This document shows, piece after piece, positions 63,833-64,000 of a stretch of 64,000 nucleotides of DNA. Below the pieces are notes generated by a model, which saw nothing but the letters and a program-made list of their open reading frames with translations, had not been told where the DNA came from and made no database searches. Within the stretch, counting starts at the first letter, position 1. Each line of letters begins with the position of its first letter. The position numbers and the translations under genes were made by a program. The DNA is from Streptomyces aculeolatus (GTDB lineage: Bacteria > Actinomycetota > Actinomycetes > Streptomycetales > Streptomycetaceae), in the NCBI RefSeq assembly GCF_020400605.1, contig NZ_JAINRD010000001.1, positions 310,001-374,000 on the forward strand. Reading direction: 5' to 3'.

Positions 63833-64000
63833 TCAGTCCGCGATCAGCCCTGCCCGCAGCTGCGCGAGCGTCCGCGTCAGCAGCCGGGAGACGTGCATCT
63901 GCGAGATGCCCACCTCGTCGCCGATCTGGGACTGCGTCATGTTCCCGAAGAACCGCAGCATGATGATCCGCCGCTCCCGCGCCGGGAGTTGGGCCAGCAG
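63833..64000 (-). CDS. SigB/SigF-type RNA polymerase sigma factor, C-terminal end only
   Basis: The gene runs off the right edge; only the last 55 codons are present. They read '[48 protein letters not shown]', the region 4 helix-turn-helix of SigB/F/G-type sigma factors that recognises the -35 element. Streptomycetes carry many such sigma factors for stress and sporulation; which one this is cannot be decided from the fragment. Such sigma factors are targets of RsbW-like kinases and SpoIIE phosphatases as seen elsewhere in the window. Confidence 0.92.
   Translation of the reverse strand: MLAQLPARERRIIMLRFFGNMTQSQIGDEVGISQMHVSRLLTRTLAQLRAGLIAD

Overview
The window is very GC-rich with G/C at nearly every third codon position, frequent GTG starts and GGAGG-type ribosome binding sites. 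Together with a popR/clpP3/clpP4 locus, SpoIIE-type phosphatases, XRE/ATPase regulator pairs, primase-polymerase-like proteins and DUF1906 secreted proteins, this points to a Streptomyces or close relative. Genes are mostly single or in two-gene operons. About 48 credible protein genes, three intact tRNA genes, one tRNA fragment and two pseudogenes are visible.

Layout. 1-4.2 kb: a truncated multi-TM protein, then two adjacent genes that share a 19-residue Asn/Gly-rich motif (C-terminus of the first, N-terminus of the second), possibly an amyloid-type signalling pair. 4.2-16 kb: lipoprotein, secreted protein, P1-family peptidase, glutamate decarboxylase, Tat amidohydrolase divergent from a MarR regulator with twin operators, membrane protein, Ca2+/H+ antiporter, AraC regulator divergent from an NmrA-like/DUF1772 pair. 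16-19.4 kb: a response regulator/histidine kinase operon divergent from a PepSY protein; kinase sensor domain and PepSY protein both carry Asp-rich tracts. 19.4-32 kb: aminopeptidase P, GAF/SpoIIE phosphatase, primase-polymerase-like protein, SEC-C protein, anti-sigma-type ATPase, glycerophosphodiesterase, HtrA-type protease, GrpB pair, phosphotransferase, GNAT. 32-37.5 kb: a NACHT NTPase with an apparent internal deletion, alcohol dehydrogenase, tRNA-Ser, VOC protein, primase-polymerase-like protein. 37.5-41.7 kb: small secreted protein, DUF1906 protein, SigE-type sigma factor, acyl-CoA ligase.

41.8-51.2 kb: a 2,235-residue PAS/pseudokinase/receiver protein with a long Gly-Pro collagen-like centre, followed by clpP3-clpP4 and their activator gene popR. 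PopR-type palindromes lie at both promoters and PopR ends in Leu-Ala-Ala, which fits the known ClpP feedback loop. 51.4-55.6 kb: DinB protein, a THUMP-type RNA methyltransferase behind a seven-codon leader MYFFHLR and two hairpins, DUF1877 protein, MerR regulator, GNAT.

55.6-60.3 kb: a decayed island. A 44-bp copy of the 3' half of tRNA-Arg(ACG) plus a broken Nudix copy lies about 4 kb from the intact tRNA-Arg and intact Nudix gene. Between them are an XRE/TPR regulator, an ATPase, a small protein, four 32-34-bp direct repeats and a large inverted repeat, but no integrase; this looks like an integrase-less, possibly cis-mobilisable, tRNA island. An IS256-type transposase remnant abuts it. 60.4-64 kb: tRNA-Ser(GCT), TetR regulator convergent with a DHA2-type MFS exporter, small membrane protein and the 3' end of a SigB/F-type sigma factor gene.
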